From Mucilaginibacter sabulilitoris (GTDB lineage: Bacteria > Bacteroidota > Bacteroidia > Sphingobacteriales > Sphingobacteriaceae): a stretch of 64,000 nt of DNA. Both the position numbers and the translations under genes were made by a program. This document shows positions 1-9,419 of the stretch, in pieces (positions within the stretch are counted from its first letter, which is position 1; every line of letters starts with the position of its first letter). The stretch spans positions 682,001 to 746,000 of the forward strand of contig NZ_CP139558.1 of assembly GCF_034262375.1 (NCBI RefSeq), written 5' to 3'. The notes beneath the pieces were generated by a model. The model was not told where the DNA came from. It worked only from the letters and a program-made list of their open reading frames with translations, and did no database searches.

Positions 1-2
1 GA

Positions 3-485
3 GGCGAAGGTGTTGATTTTGAACACGTACCCTTTACGGTTGAAACGTTCATTGGCGAAAAACGGGGCGATGTACATGCCTTTGCCCATAATGCTATTGA
101 TGCCGGTGCCGATCTTATTTTAGGTAACGGCCCCCATGTTAATCGCGCATTAGAAATATATAAGAACCGGTTGATTGCCTATAGCCTGGGGAATTTTTGC
201 ACGTATAAAAGCGTGAGCGTGATAGGCGTTTGCGGTATGGCACCCCTGCTAAAGGTTTATGTAAATAAAAAAGGTGAGTTTTTAAGCGGCCGTATTATAT
301 CGTTCAGGCAGGCTCATGACAAGGGTTTGGTACGCGACACACTTAATCAGGCCTCGCGCCGTATCCGCATGCTAACCGAAACAGATTTCCCGGATGCCGG
401 CCTAACTATTTCTGACAACGGCGACATTACTGCTGTTCCCCAATTTGAAAATTCATTTGCAAAAGTTATACAGCCTAAAGAATAA
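3..485 (+). CDS. CapA-like protein, C-terminal part (5' truncated by window edge)
   Basis: The open frame enters from the left edge (frame starting at base 3) and ends at 485, leaving about 160 residues. The translation has the signature of the PGA_cap/CapA metallophosphatase-like family: HAFAHNAIDAGADLILGNGP, then HV, then a YSLGNF block about 20 residues later. Family members are secreted or membrane-anchored proteins linked to poly-gamma-glutamate or capsule synthesis; many are annotated only by homology. A TTG at 171 lies in the middle of this conserved block and is not the start. The natural N-terminus is outside the window. Confidence 0.8.
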   Translation, partial: GEGVDFEHVPFTVETFIGEKRGDVHAFAHNAIDAGADLILGNGPHVNRALEIYKNRLIAYSLGNFCTYKSVSVIGVCGMAPLLKVYVNKKGEFLSGRIISFRQAHDKGLVRDTLNQASRRIRMLTETDFPDAGLTISDNGDITAVPQFENSFAKVIQPKE

Positions 486-559
486 GCACCCTAAAAGCAT
501 TAATTTGCACTTTAATAATTAATAACAACATTAACTCTTAAACAGACGTTCAGCAACGC

Positions 560-2902
560 ATGAATAAATATTTATTATCCATTACTGCCGCAGCATTCGC
601 CCTCACCGCAAATGCGCAGCAAGGCCATACCTTAACCGAAAATGACTACGCACATGCGGAAAGTTTTATGAGTTACATTACCAGGCAATTGGTTGATCAT
701 GACGAAGTGACCCCAAACTGGATGGCCGGCGATAAATTCTGGTACCGCGTTTTAACCGCTCAGGGAAGTGAATTTATTTTGGTTGATCCGGCTAAGAAAT
801 CAAGGACCGCGGCTTTTGATCAGCAGAAACTGGCTGCGGCGTTATCAGCAGCAGCAGGTAAAACCTATTCGGGTAACCAGCTTCCTTTCACATCTATTGG
901 CTTTTCTGCCGATGGTAAATCTGTTTCATTTATTGCCGATGGCAAATCATGGAAATGCGATTTAAAAACCTATCAGTGCACACCGGATAATGCTGTGGCG
1001 GACGCCTCCGGACATGAGGAATCTGGAAACAACGACAATGAAGTTTTTTCGCCTGATGGTAAACTTGCGGCATATATAAAAGATGATAACCTGTGGGTAC
1101 GTAATGTAGCTACCGGTCAGCAAACGCAGCTCACTACCGATGGAGAAAAAGACTTTGGCTATGCCACGGATAACGCCGGCTGGAAATCGTCTGACACCCC
1201 TATTCTGCGGTGGTCGCCCGATTCAAAAAAGATAGCCACGTTTAAGCAAGATCAACGTAAGGTTGGCGATATGTATTTGGTTACCACCAATGTTGGTCAC
1301 CCTACATTAAAAGCCTGGAAATATCCTTTACCAGGCGACAAAGAAATAGCCATGATCCAGCGTGTGATCATCAATGTTGACAATCCTAAAGTAATTAATA
1401 TACAAATTGCTCCCGACCCGCATCGGGCCACATTGAGTGATGATATTGCAAGCAGCGGAACTTTCGATGATGTAGACTGGAATGCTGATGCTTCCAAACT
1501 GGCCTTTGTTTCCACCTCGCGCGACCATAAACAGGAGAAGTTTCGAATTGCGGACGTTGCAACCGGCGCGGTACGCGAAGTTTTTGAAGAAACCGTACCA
1601 ACGCAATACGAGTCAGGCCAGGGAACCATCAACTGGAAATACCTTGCCAAAACAAATGAAATTATCTGGTTTTCGGAACGGGATAACTGGGGCCACCTTT
1701 ATCTTTACGATGTGCTTACCGGCAAGGTTAAAAACCAGATTACCAAAGGCAGCTGGGCGGTAACGCAATTGCTAAAAGTTGATGAAAAGAACAGGCAGAT
1801 ATACTTCCTGGCCGATGGCCGCGAACCGGGCAACCCATATTTTACGCACTTTTACAGGGTTGGGTTTGATGGCAAAAACCTCACCTTACTGACCCCTGAA
1901 GCCGGGACACATGAGATAACACTTTCGCCAACAAATAATTATTTTATTGATACCTATTCATCGCCTGATGTTGCTCCGGTTAGGGTGCTGCGTAGCATAA
2001 ACGGAAAGCTCATCAGCACGTTAGAGAAAACGGATATTTCAAGACTGGTAGCCACCGGCTGGAAACCACCGGTACCTGTTGCGATGAAGGCGCACGATGG
2101 CAAAACAGATATTTATGGTTTGATGTTTGTGCCTACCAAGCTCGATCCTTCAAAAAAATACCCCATTATCAACAACATTTATCCAGGGCCGCAGGGCGGT
2201 AGTGTAGGCGATTGGGGATTTGAAGCAGCCCATGGCGATTGCCAGGCACTGGCCGAATTAGGTTTTGTGGTTGTACAAATTGAAGGCACCAGCAACCCTT
2301 TGCGGTCAAAAAGTTATCATGACATGAATTATGGCCACATGTCTGAAAATACCCTGCCCGATCAGATTACCGCCATGCAGCAACTGGCGCAGAAATATCC
2401 TTACATTGATATTAGCCGTGCCGGTATCTGGGGCCATTCGGGCGGAGGCTTTGCAACAGCGGCGGCCATGTTCCGCTTTCCAGATTTCTTCAAGGTGGGT
2501 ATATCCGAATCGGGAAATCACGATAACCGTAATTATGAGGATGATTGGGGCGAACGCTATATAGGTTTATTAACCCAACAGCCAGACGGCACATCCAATT
2601 ACGAAGCGCAGGCCAATCAAAACTATGCTAAGAATTTAAAGGGTAAATTGATGCTTGCCCACGGCTTATTTGACGATAATGTACCGCCCTATAATACCAT
2701 GCTGGTGGTTGAGGCATTGGAAAAAGCCAATAAAAATTACGATCTGGTGGTGTTCCCGAACAGTGCACATGGCTATGGTAAATATTCATTGTACATGACG
2801 CGCCGCCGCTGGGATTATTTTGTGAAGAATTTGGCAGGAAATGAACCTCCGAAGGAATATCAGTTAACCAGAAAAGCAGATCCTCGTGACAGCATAGAGT
2901 AA
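560..2902 (+). CDS. S9 family peptidase (dipeptidyl peptidase IV type)
   Basis: A 780-residue secreted serine peptidase. Residues 1-19 form a signal peptide ending in ANAQ. Residues about 100-490 form the DPP-IV-type beta-propeller, with repeated SPDGK/SPDSKK blades. The alpha/beta-hydrolase domain follows. The triad is visible: Ser627 in GHSGGG, Asp705 in LFDDN and His737 in SAHGYG. Family members cleave N-terminal dipeptides, often Xaa-Pro, from peptides in the periplasm. Length matches bacterial DPP-IV homologues. The gene starts 75 bp after the CapA-like gene, and a palindromic terminator follows at 2957. The exact substrate cannot be read from sequence. Confidence 0.92.
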   Translation: MNKYLLSITAAAFALTANAQQGHTLTENDYAHAESFMSYITRQLVDHDEVTPNWMAGDKFWYRVLTAQGSEFILVDPAKKSRTAAFDQQKLAAALSAAAGKTYSGNQLPFTSIGFSADGKSVSFIADGKSWKCDLKTYQCTPDNAVADASGHEESGNNDNEVFSPDGKLAAYIKDDNLWVRNVATGQQTQLTTDGEKDFGYATDNAGWKSSDTPILRWSPDSKKIATFKQDQRKVGDMYLVTTNVGHPTLKAWKYPLPGDKEIAMIQRVIINVDNPKVINIQIAPDPHRATLSDDIASSGTFDDVDWNADASKLAFVSTSRDHKQEKFRIADVATGAVREVFEETVPTQYESGQGTINWKYLAKTNEIIWFSERDNWGHLYLYDVLTGKVKNQITKGSWAVTQLLKVDEKNRQIYFLADGREPGNPYFTHFYRVGFDGKNLTLLTPEAGTHEITLSPTNNYFIDTYSSPDVAPVRVLRSINGKLISTLEKTDISRLVATGWKPPVPVAMKAHDGKTDIYGLMFVPTKLDPSKKYPIINNIYPGPQGGSVGDWGFEAAHGDCQALAELGFVVVQIEGTSNPLRSKSYHDMNYGHMSENTLPDQITAMQQLAQKYPYIDISRAGIWGHSGGGFATAAAMFRFPDFFKVGISESGNHDNRNYEDDWGERYIGLLTQQPDGTSNYEAQANQNYAKNLKGKLMLAHGLFDDNVPPYNTMLVVEALEKANKNYDLVVFPNSAHGYGKYSLYMTRRRWDYFVKNLAGNEPPKEYQLTRKADPRDSIE

Positions 2903-2956
2903 TCAAAAGCGGGTACTGCCGCGCTATAAACGAACTGTGCAGATTTAGATTTTAAA

Positions 2957-2993
2957 GACGAAGCCTGAAATAATATTATTTCAGGCTTCATCT
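2957..2993. terminator. Bidirectional hairpin terminator
   Basis: A perfect 28-bp palindrome (2961-2988; each arm is AAGCCTGAAATAAT or its complement) lies between the convergent S9 peptidase gene and a small minus-strand gene. A T-rich run follows on the plus strand. The palindrome includes the last codons and stop of the small minus-strand gene, so both transcription units probably share it. Confidence 0.75.
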
Positions 2994-3166
2994 TTTGTAT
3001 TACGTATCAGGCTGATGCCGGTAAAAAAGAATAAAAGCGCGATAATGCCTACTACTACCAGCGTAGTGGTTTGACCGGTATGGTTAATAACCCCTAAGCC
3101 GGTATAAATTAAGCCAATTATACCAAGTACGGTAAGTATGGCCCCGAAAGTTCGTTTTAGGTTCAT
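2981..3166 (-). CDS. Small two-helix membrane protein
   Basis: A 61-residue protein with two hydrophobic segments (about residues 8-27 and 34-53) separated by a short polar turn, and a charged C-terminus (RNTKDEA). It resembles the small DUF3185-like or uncharacterised inner-membrane proteins common in Bacteroidetes, but the family cannot be assigned with certainty. It is divergent from the band-7 gene at 3259. Its last codons lie within the shared terminator palindrome. No function is known. Confidence 0.6.
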   Translation of the reverse strand: MNLKRTFGAILTVLGIIGLIYTGLGVINHTGQTTTLVVVGIIALLFFFTGISLIRNTKDEA

Positions 3167-3258
3167 GAATGTATGCTTGTTTATTTAAAGCATTTTTGTA
3201 AAAACAAATAGCACACCATAAATTAATTACTACATTTATTTACTAAATATTATCACTT

Positions 3259-4209
3259 ATGGGAATGAGCGAAATCACCTTTATTATTTTTGCAGTTGTT
3301 ATTTTAATTATTGTATCAACCTCGTTTGTGTCTGTAAAACAGGGCACAATAGTGGTCATTACAATATTTGGTAAGTACCGTAGGATACTTACCCCGGGCT
3401 TAAATTTTAAACTTCCGTTTATCGAAAACGTGTACTCCAAAATATCTATCCAGAATCGGTCGGTAGAGCTGGAGTTTCAGGCAGTAACTTATGACCAGGC
3501 TAACGTTTACTTCAAAGCCATGCTGCTGTACTCAGTACTTGATCAGCAGGAAGAAACCATCAAAAACGTAGCATTTAAGTTTGTTGACGAGCGCAACCTG
3601 ATGCAGGCCCTCATCCGTACGGTTGAGGGTTCAATCCGTGCCTTTGTGGCCACCAAGCGCCAGAGCGAAGTATTGATATTAAGGCGTGATATTGTAGAGC
3701 ACGTAAAAGAACAGCTTGACCAGATACTGGAAAGCTGGGGATACCACTTACAGGATCTGCAATTGAACGATATTACATTTGATGAAGTGATCATGAAATC
3801 AATGAGCCAGGTGGTGGCATCAAACAATCTGAAAGCAGCAGCCGAAAATGAAGGTCAGGCATTATTGATTACCAAAACAAAAGCTGCCGAGGCAGAAGGT
3901 AATGCCATCAAAATTTCGGCACAGGCCGAGCGTGAGGCCGCACAGCTGCGTGGCCAGGGTATTGCCCTGTTTCGCGAAGAGGTGGCCCGCGGTATGACGG
4001 TTGCAGCCAAAGAAATGGCAGAGGCCAACATGGATACTTCGGTAATTATGTTTACCATGTGGACAGAATCTATCAAGCACTTTGCCGAAAACTCGCAGGG
4101 TAACGTGATATTCCTGGATGGCTCAACCGACCAGATGCAACATACATTAAAAGAAATGATGGGCTTAAACCTTTTATATGCCGACGCTGTCAAAAACGTC
4201 AAAAAGTAA
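3259..4209 (+). CDS. SPFH/band-7 family membrane protein
   Basis: A 316-residue protein with one N-terminal transmembrane helix (about residues 6-24). A band-7/SPFH domain follows (VKQGTIVVITIFGKYRRILT and onward, to about residue 190), then an Ala/Glu-rich coiled coil (about 195-235) typical of the prohibitin, stomatin and HflK/C group. Such proteins oligomerise at membranes and modulate proteases or lipid domains. It is separated by only 21 bp from the DUF922 gene and probably co-transcribed with it. A second, different SPFH protein is encoded at 28791. Its specific role is unknown. Confidence 0.85.
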   Translation: MGMSEITFIIFAVVILIIVSTSFVSVKQGTIVVITIFGKYRRILTPGLNFKLPFIENVYSKISIQNRSVELEFQAVTYDQANVYFKAMLLYSVLDQQEETIKNVAFKFVDERNLMQALIRTVEGSIRAFVATKRQSEVLILRRDIVEHVKEQLDQILESWGYHLQDLQLNDITFDEVIMKSMSQVVASNNLKAAAENEGQALLITKTKAAEAEGNAIKISAQAEREAAQLRGQGIALFREEVARGMTVAAKEMAEANMDTSVIMFTMWTESIKHFAENSQGNVIFLDGSTDQMQHTLKEMMGLNLLYADAVKNVKK

Positions 4210-4230
4210 AAGTTTTAACCTGCATGTTTC

Positions 4231-4791
4231 ATGAGTGTAAGATGGATTAAGTGTACCGGCATTATAGCCCTGTTTTTATTAATGATGGGCAAGGCAGCTG
4301 CCCAACAGTTCCATCAGTTAACTGTAAATGATTTTGGCGGAACGCCGCGTGCAAACGCGCGCGGCGTAATTGCCTATACAAATTGCACTATTGATTTTAA
4401 ATACCAGGCAAGCCGCCAAAATGGTAGTTACATCATCAACGCCTTTGTTCACCTGATATTGAATACCGACAGGTCATGGCTCGACAGGAGCAAGATCACA
4501 TCGCCCCAGGTGCTGGCCGAAGTGTTAAAGCACGAGCAGGGGCATTATACCATCGCCTACCTTGAACAACAGGAGGTACTGCGCGAAATAGCCAAAACCC
4601 GTTTTAGTCGTAATTACCAGTACGAAGCCATGGCCATTTTTAGCCGCATTGATGCCAAATACAAGCAGCTCAATACTGATTACGATGAAGACACCCAGCA
4701 CATGACCGACAGGGTACAACAACATAGCTGGGATGTATATTTTCAAAAGCAACTGCGTTTTATGCCGGGCGAAGACAGAGATAGCCGTTAA
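4231..4791 (+). CDS. DUF922 secreted putative Zn-dependent protease
   Basis: A 186-residue protein with a signal peptide (residues 1-24, ending KAAAQ). The motif HEQGHY near residue 107 fits the HExxH-like metal site of the DUF922 family, which is described as predicted secreted Zn-dependent proteases. Family members share the pattern of a short beta-rich N-terminal part followed by the HEQGH helix. It follows the band-7 gene by 21 bp. Catalysis is inferred from the motif only. Confidence 0.75.
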   Translation: MSVRWIKCTGIIALFLLMMGKAAAQQFHQLTVNDFGGTPRANARGVIAYTNCTIDFKYQASRQNGSYIINAFVHLILNTDRSWLDRSKITSPQVLAEVLKHEQGHYTIAYLEQQEVLREIAKTRFSRNYQYEAMAIFSRIDAKYKQLNTDYDEDTQHMTDRVQQHSWDVYFQKQLRFMPGEDRDSR

Positions 4792-4802
4792 GTAAATGTT
4801 GC

Positions 4803-4879
4803 TGTCATGCTACATAGTGAAGCATCTATTCTTCGATATACAAGCTTCTTTAATAGATTCTTCGTTGCTAAGAATGACA
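4803..4879. repeat. REP-like palindrome, family A
   Basis: A 77-bp imperfect palindrome with TGTCATGC at the left and GAATGACA at the right, between the DUF922 gene and dinB. It belongs to the same family as the elements near 9206, 9332, 26785, 29900, 32056, 35258 and 45345, all built on TGTCAT(G/C)CTGAGC...GTCGAAG or CTTCG arms. Confidence 0.7.
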
Positions 4880-4916
4880 TTTTAATATGAGCTTGGAATA
4901 AAAAATTGCAATCTTA

Positions 4917-4940
4917 CTCCCCCTTTAGGGGGCTGGGGGG
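4917..4940. repeat. C/G-run palindrome, family B, abutting the dinB promoter
   Basis: CTCCCCCTTTAGGGGG followed by a further G run. The same short palindrome occurs at 6085, 20240, 50220 and 58104. It lies 2 bp upstream of the TAnnTTTG box of dinB. Confidence 0.65.
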
Positions 4941-4942
4941 CT

Positions 4943-4950
4943 TATCTTTG
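4943..4950 (+). promoter_or_regulatory. Bacteroidetes -7 promoter box (TATCTTTG) for dinB
   Basis: TATCTTTG matches the TAnnTTTG consensus of the Bacteroidetes primary sigma factor. The predicted start codon at 4957 is only 6 nt downstream, so the transcript would have no leader or almost none. No clear -33 TTTG is visible, because the upstream DNA is the family B repeat. Confidence 0.55.
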
Positions 4951-4956
4951 CTATAC

Positions 4957-6075
4957 ATGTCAAATGACCCCGCTCAAATCATCCGCAAAATTATCCATAT
5001 TGATATGGATGCGTTTTATGCATCGGTTGAGCAGCGCGACTACCCGGAGTACCGGGGAAAGGCGCTGGTAGTAGGTGGTTCACCTCAGGGGCGGGGCGGG
5101 GTAGTCGCCACGGCAAGTTATGAAGCCCGTAAGTTTGGGGTACGGTCGGCCATGTCATCCAAACGGGCATTACAGCTTTGTCCGGATGCCATATTTGTAA
5201 GGCCGCGGTTCGCTGCATATAATGAAGTATCACGGAGTATTAGGGAGATCTTTAGCCGATACACCGACCTGATTGAGCCATTATCTTTAGATGAAGCCTA
5301 TCTCGACGTAACCAACGATAAGCTGAATATCGGCTCAGCTATTGAAATAGCTAAACAAATAAAGCAGGCCATTAAGGATGAGTTGCAGCTCACGGCTTCG
5401 GCGGGTGTATCTATCAATAAGTTTGTAGCCAAAATAGCATCGGATATTAATAAACCCGATGGCCTGAAATTTATAGGCCCTTCATCTATTGAAGATTTTA
5501 TGGAACGCCTGCCAGTCGAAAAGTTTTTTGGTGTAGGCAAGGTTACCGCCCAAAAAATGAAACAAATGGGCCTGCATACCGGTGCCGACCTGAAAAACCT
5601 TACCGAAGAAGAACTAACCCGGCATTTTGGTAAAGTGGGTAGGTTTTATTACCAGATCGTACGCGGCATTGACAACCGCGAGGTACAGCCGCACCGCGAA
5701 ACCAAATCAGTAGGCGCCGAGGATACCTTTGCCTATGATCTCACCACGCTCGAAGAAATGGACGCTGAACTGGAAAAAATTGCGCAGACTGTTTATAACC
5801 GGCTTACTAAATACGACTTAAAAGGCCGTACACTTACCCTCAAAGTAAAATACAGCGATTTTAAACAAATTACCCGCAATCAATCTTTTCCAACAGCTTT
5901 TAATGACCTGGAAACTATCGGTCAAACGGCTAAACAGCTGATGGCTGTTGTTTATACTGACGATGCCCGGATCAGGTTGCTGGGAATTTCCCTTTCCAAT
6001 TTTGGTGATGTTACTCCCAAACAAAAAGAAACCCGTGAAGCCGGACCCGGTGATCAGCTGGAACTGGAGTTTTAG
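4957..6075 (+). CDS. dinB: DNA polymerase IV (Y-family)
   Basis: A 372-residue translesion polymerase. Motif I (HIDMDAFYASVEQRD) starts near residue 15 and SLDEAYLDVT, with the catalytic acidic pair, near residue 110. The helix-hairpin-helix thumb (FFGVGKVTAQKMKQMG) and the little-finger domain follow. The frame is open upstream to a TTG at 4906, but that extension is encoded by the family B repeat and promoter box; the ATG at 4957 gives a standard N-terminus. It is a stand-alone gene without an associated imuA or dnaE2. The LexA site expected in other phyla is not evident. Confidence 0.93.
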   Translation: MSNDPAQIIRKIIHIDMDAFYASVEQRDYPEYRGKALVVGGSPQGRGGVVATASYEARKFGVRSAMSSKRALQLCPDAIFVRPRFAAYNEVSRSIREIFSRYTDLIEPLSLDEAYLDVTNDKLNIGSAIEIAKQIKQAIKDELQLTASAGVSINKFVAKIASDINKPDGLKFIGPSSIEDFMERLPVEKFFGVGKVTAQKMKQMGLHTGADLKNLTEEELTRHFGKVGRFYYQIVRGIDNREVQPHRETKSVGAEDTFAYDLTTLEEMDAELEKIAQTVYNRLTKYDLKGRTLTLKVKYSDFKQITRNQSFPTAFNDLETIGQTAKQLMAVVYTDDARIRLLGISLSNFGDVTPKQKETREAGPGDQLELEF

Positions 6076-6084
6076 ATGCCCATT

Positions 6085-6107
6085 AACCCCTAAAGGGGGA
6101 ATTCTCC
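6085..6107. repeat. C/G-run palindrome, family B, at the dinB 3' end
   Basis: AACCCCTAAAGGGGGA lies 10 bp after the dinB stop codon. The 185 bp from here to the SNF2 gene are AT-rich and contain no recognisable gene. Confidence 0.6.
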
Positions 6108-6293
6108 TGTATTTCCCGCCTTCACATTACTTCTCACAAATTGTCCATCAACATCACTAAATCAACAATTTAACTCAAACTATGGTCGAGTTAACAATTA
6201 TTTAACAAAAAAACCTTTCAAATACAGCAAATTCTCATTACGTTTGAATTTTTTGTTGATGTAGCTTCAATAAATTTTTTACCCCGAAGTTTA

Positions 6294-9188
6294 ATGCTAC
6301 GCGTCGACAGTACAAAACCTTGCCAGATTATATATGCCATTGCCCGGCATGAGTACCTGTCGTACGTTATAGAACCGCATATAGTTCAGCTTAATCCTAA
6401 CGGCGAATTTTCATTAACACACCAGCGTTTATTCTCAAATACTGCTAAGGAATTTGTCCATTGCCTTGACGAAACCGACATCAAACTCATCAAAATATTG
6501 GAGGAGATGGAACAGGGCAATGTGATTAAACGGTATTATAAAAAACCTATTCGCCCGTTTGAGTTTTTTGCCAAAATATTTAACGAGCAACTGTTTGATA
6601 CTATTCGCCCTAAAATGGAAAGACGGATGGCCGAAGCGCTCAGTTTATTATGCAATAAGCAGGTATACCAGATGAGCAAAGAGGGATATCCGGGTGAGAA
6701 GAAACTGCAGATAGCTACAGAAGCGGCATCGGTGCTGTTCCATTTCAGGCGTAATGAGGAGGAGATCAGGTATTTCCCCACCATTAAGTACCAGGGGATG
6801 CGCATTGAATTTATGTTCAAAAATGCCGAGATCATTTGCAACCACCCCGCTTGGATGCTGCTGGATGATACCCTGTATTATTTTGAAAAGGAAATTGAAG
6901 GCAAAAAGCTGGTGCCTTTTCTCAATAAACGTTTTATAGCTATCCCGCGCTCATCAGAGCAGTCATATTTTGAAAAGTTTGTAGCTCCGCTTATCGAAAA
7001 ACAGAACGTATACGCCGAGGGCTTTACTATCAATACCGAAAAATACGATGCCCAGGCTGCCTTAAAGCCTATTTATATTGAGGGCGGCACATCACAGCTG
7101 CAATTGTATTTTAAATATGCTGGTTATATTTTTCCTTATGGCGATGGCCGGCATGTATCGGTACGGATGGAGAAAAACGGCGACGACTATATATTTCATC
7201 GTATAAAACGCTCTATCACCTGGGAAAGGAACAAAATGCAGCAGCTGGAGCAAATGGGTCTTAAAACGGTATCGAGCTTGTTCCAGAACCTGGAGGTTAA
7301 TAATAACGATGAAGATGCCGACCATTCCTTCTCGGTTTTTGAATGGCTTAACCAGCACCACGACCAGCTTATTGAGCAGGGTTTTGAACTGGAACAACCA
7401 GAGGGCCAAAAACGATATGTATTTGGCAATAGTAAAATAGACCTCGAGGTAACTGAAAATAACGACTGGTTTGATATTCATGCCATAGTTTGGTTCGGAC
7501 CTTACCGCATACCCTTTATACAACTAAAAAACCACATCCTTAACCGTAAAAAGGAGTTTATCCTGCCATCGGGCGAAATAGCGGTAATTCCGGATAAGTG
7601 GTTTTCGCAATACGGCAACCTGCTGCACTTTACCGAAGGTGGCAACGATCTTAAACTGCGCCGCCACCACATAGGCCTGGTAAATGACCTTGCAGAGGGC
7701 GAGATGGCTAATGTAACCATGACCCGCAAGCTGCAAAAGCTTACCGACTTTGAAGCGCTGGAAGATGTGGAGATGCCGCAAAATTTTGCGGGTCATTTAC
7801 GGCCATACCAAAAAGCAGGCTACAACTGGTTTCACTTTTTAAAGAACTATCATTTTGGGGGCTGTTTGGCCGACGACATGGGCCTTGGTAAAACCATACA
7901 AACACTTGCCCTGCTGCAAAAACATAAAGAAGATACCGAGGCTGCAGGCAGTAAAAGCACTTCGTTGGTAATTATGCCTACCTCGCTGATATATAACTGG
8001 CTTAATGAGGCTAAAAAGTTTGCCCCGCAGCTTAAGCTGATGGTGCATACCGGTACCATGCGTTACCGCTCGGCAGAGGTGTTTGCCAATTACGATGTGG
8101 TGATCACCACCTACGGCATCAGTCGTATTGATATTGGCATGTTTAAGGAATACTTTTTTGATTATGTAATACTGGATGAAAGCCAGAATATCAAAAATCC
8201 GTCCTCAAAATCATTCCAGTCGGTAAAGCAGCTTAAATCGCGCTTTAAACTGATATTGAGCGGCACCCCGGTGGAGAATTCGGTTAATGACCTGTGGACG
8301 CAAATGTCGTTCATTAACCCGGGTTTGCTTGGCGGACAGCAATTTTTCCAGAACGAGTTTGTAACACCTATTGAAAAGAAAAAGGACGAAGACAAAGCCC
8401 GCAAGCTGCAGGCGCTCATAAAACCTTTTGTTTTACGTCGTACCAAAGAGCAGGTAGCAACCGAGCTGCCGCCAAAAACTGAAAATCTTTTCTACTGTCA
8501 GATGAGCGAAGAACAGGCATCGGTATATGAAGAAGTAAAATCAGAATACCGTAATGAGCTGCTGAAAAGCCTGGAAGACGGCACCTTCGCCAAAACGCAA
8601 ATACAGGTACTACAGGGCTTGATCAAGCTTCGCCAAATTGCCAATCACCCTATCATGATCGACAAGGATTATGAGGGCGATAGCGGTAAGTTTGAAAACG
8701 TGGTGCATACCCTGGCCAACGTATTGGATGGCGGTCACAAAGTGCTCATATTTTCGCAGTTTGTAAAACAGCTGGCCATTTACCGCGATCATTTTGACCG
8801 CGAAGGCGTACCTTATGTGTACCTCGATGGCAGTACCCAGAACCGTGGCGATGTGGTAAAGCAATTCCAGGAAGATGAAAGGACCCGCGTGTTCCTGATC
8901 TCTATTAAAGCTGGTGGCGTGGGGCTTAACCTTACCGAAGCCGATTACGTGTTTATCCTCGACCCATGGTGGAACCCGGCCGTTGAGCAGCAGGCCATTG
9001 ACCGCACGCATCGCATTGGACAAACCAAAAACGTGTTTATCTATAAATTCATCACAAAAGATACGGTTGAAGAAAAGATACTGGCCCTGCAGCAGCGCAA
9101 GCTCAGCGTAGCCAAAGCCCTCATCACCACCGAAGAAAGTTTCATCAAATCCCTTTCGGCCGATGATATTAGGGAGATACTGGGATAA
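6294..9188 (+). CDS. SNF2-family DNA-dependent ATPase/helicase
   Basis: A 964-residue protein. The N-terminal half (about residues 1-490) is a bacterial SNF2-associated region without an obvious zinc-binding SWIM motif. The RecA-like core follows: Walker A DDMGLGKT with Lys533, the DESQ box near residue 628, SGTPVENSVNDLW, and in the C-terminal lobe DRTHRIGQTKNVFIYKF. These are the hallmarks of Swi2/Snf2 translocases, which remodel protein-DNA or polymerase-DNA complexes. In bacteria the group includes RapA, but the architecture here is of the shorter SNF2-helicase-associated type. It is encoded alone between two repeat-rich gaps. Confidence 0.9.
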   Translation: MLRVDSTKPCQIIYAIARHEYLSYVIEPHIVQLNPNGEFSLTHQRLFSNTAKEFVHCLDETDIKLIKILEEMEQGNVIKRYYKKPIRPFEFFAKIFNEQLFDTIRPKMERRMAEALSLLCNKQVYQMSKEGYPGEKKLQIATEAASVLFHFRRNEEEIRYFPTIKYQGMRIEFMFKNAEIICNHPAWMLLDDTLYYFEKEIEGKKLVPFLNKRFIAIPRSSEQSYFEKFVAPLIEKQNVYAEGFTINTEKYDAQAALKPIYIEGGTSQLQLYFKYAGYIFPYGDGRHVSVRMEKNGDDYIFHRIKRSITWERNKMQQLEQMGLKTVSSLFQNLEVNNNDEDADHSFSVFEWLNQHHDQLIEQGFELEQPEGQKRYVFGNSKIDLEVTENNDWFDIHAIVWFGPYRIPFIQLKNHILNRKKEFILPSGEIAVIPDKWFSQYGNLLHFTEGGNDLKLRRHHIGLVNDLAEGEMANVTMTRKLQKLTDFEALEDVEMPQNFAGHLRPYQKAGYNWFHFLKNYHFGGCLADDMGLGKTIQTLALLQKHKEDTEAAGSKSTSLVIMPTSLIYNWLNEAKKFAPQLKLMVHTGTMRYRSAEVFANYDVVITTYGISRIDIGMFKEYFFDYVILDESQNIKNPSSKSFQSVKQLKSRFKLILSGTPVENSVNDLWTQMSFINPGLLGGQQFFQNEFVTPIEKKKDEDKARKLQALIKPFVLRRTKEQVATELPPKTENLFYCQMSEEQASVYEEVKSEYRNELLKSLEDGTFAKTQIQVLQGLIKLRQIANHPIMIDKDYEGDSGKFENVVHTLANVLDGGHKVLIFSQFVKQLAIYRDHFDREGVPYVYLDGSTQNRGDVVKQFQEDERTRVFLISIKAGGVGLNLTEADYVFILDPWWNPAVEQQAIDRTHRIGQTKNVFIYKFITKDTVEEKILALQQRKLSVAKALITTEESFIKSLSADDIREILG

Positions 9189-9205
9189 TAATTAGCGGGA
9201 GGGGG

Positions 9206-9277
9206 TGTCACCTGAGCCCGTCGAAGGGTCGCGCGCAGATGCCAACCCATCATGCTTCGACGGAACTCAGCATGACA
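9206..9277. repeat. REP-like palindrome, family A
   Basis: TGTCACCTGAGC at the left and GCATGACA at the right, with GTCGAAGG and CTTCGACGG arms, form an imperfect hairpin downstream of the SNF2 gene. Confidence 0.75.
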
Positions 9278-9331
9278 GCCATTTTTTTACGCTCAAAGCG
9301 TCATCGACGCCAATACAAGCCAATATGAAAC

Positions 9332-9412
9332 TTGTCATACTGAACGTAGTGAAGTATCTATTCTACAGCTTGTATAGCTCGCGAATAGATACTTCGTTCC
9401 TCAGGATGACAA
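9332..9412. repeat. REP-like palindrome, family A (second copy, variant loop)
   Basis: TTGTCATACTGAAC at the left and TCAGGATGACAA at the right flank a pair of GAAGTATCTATTC and GAATAGATACTTC arms, giving a long stem. With the 9206 element it fills the gap between two convergent genes and could end both transcripts. Confidence 0.75.
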
Positions 9413-9419
9413 TCTGATT

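Noticed and set aside
171..485. Independent 104-residue gene starting at TTG 171
   Set aside because: The frame is open to the window edge and the upstream residues match the CapA family, so this is an internal codon of a truncated gene.
4906..4956. N-terminal extension of DNA polymerase IV from TTG 4906
   Set aside because: The extension is encoded by a family B repeat and the promoter box; the ATG at 4957 gives the normal polymerase start.
7092..7523. Minus-strand 143-codon open frame
   Set aside because: Antisense to the SNF2 gene N-terminal half; shadow frame.
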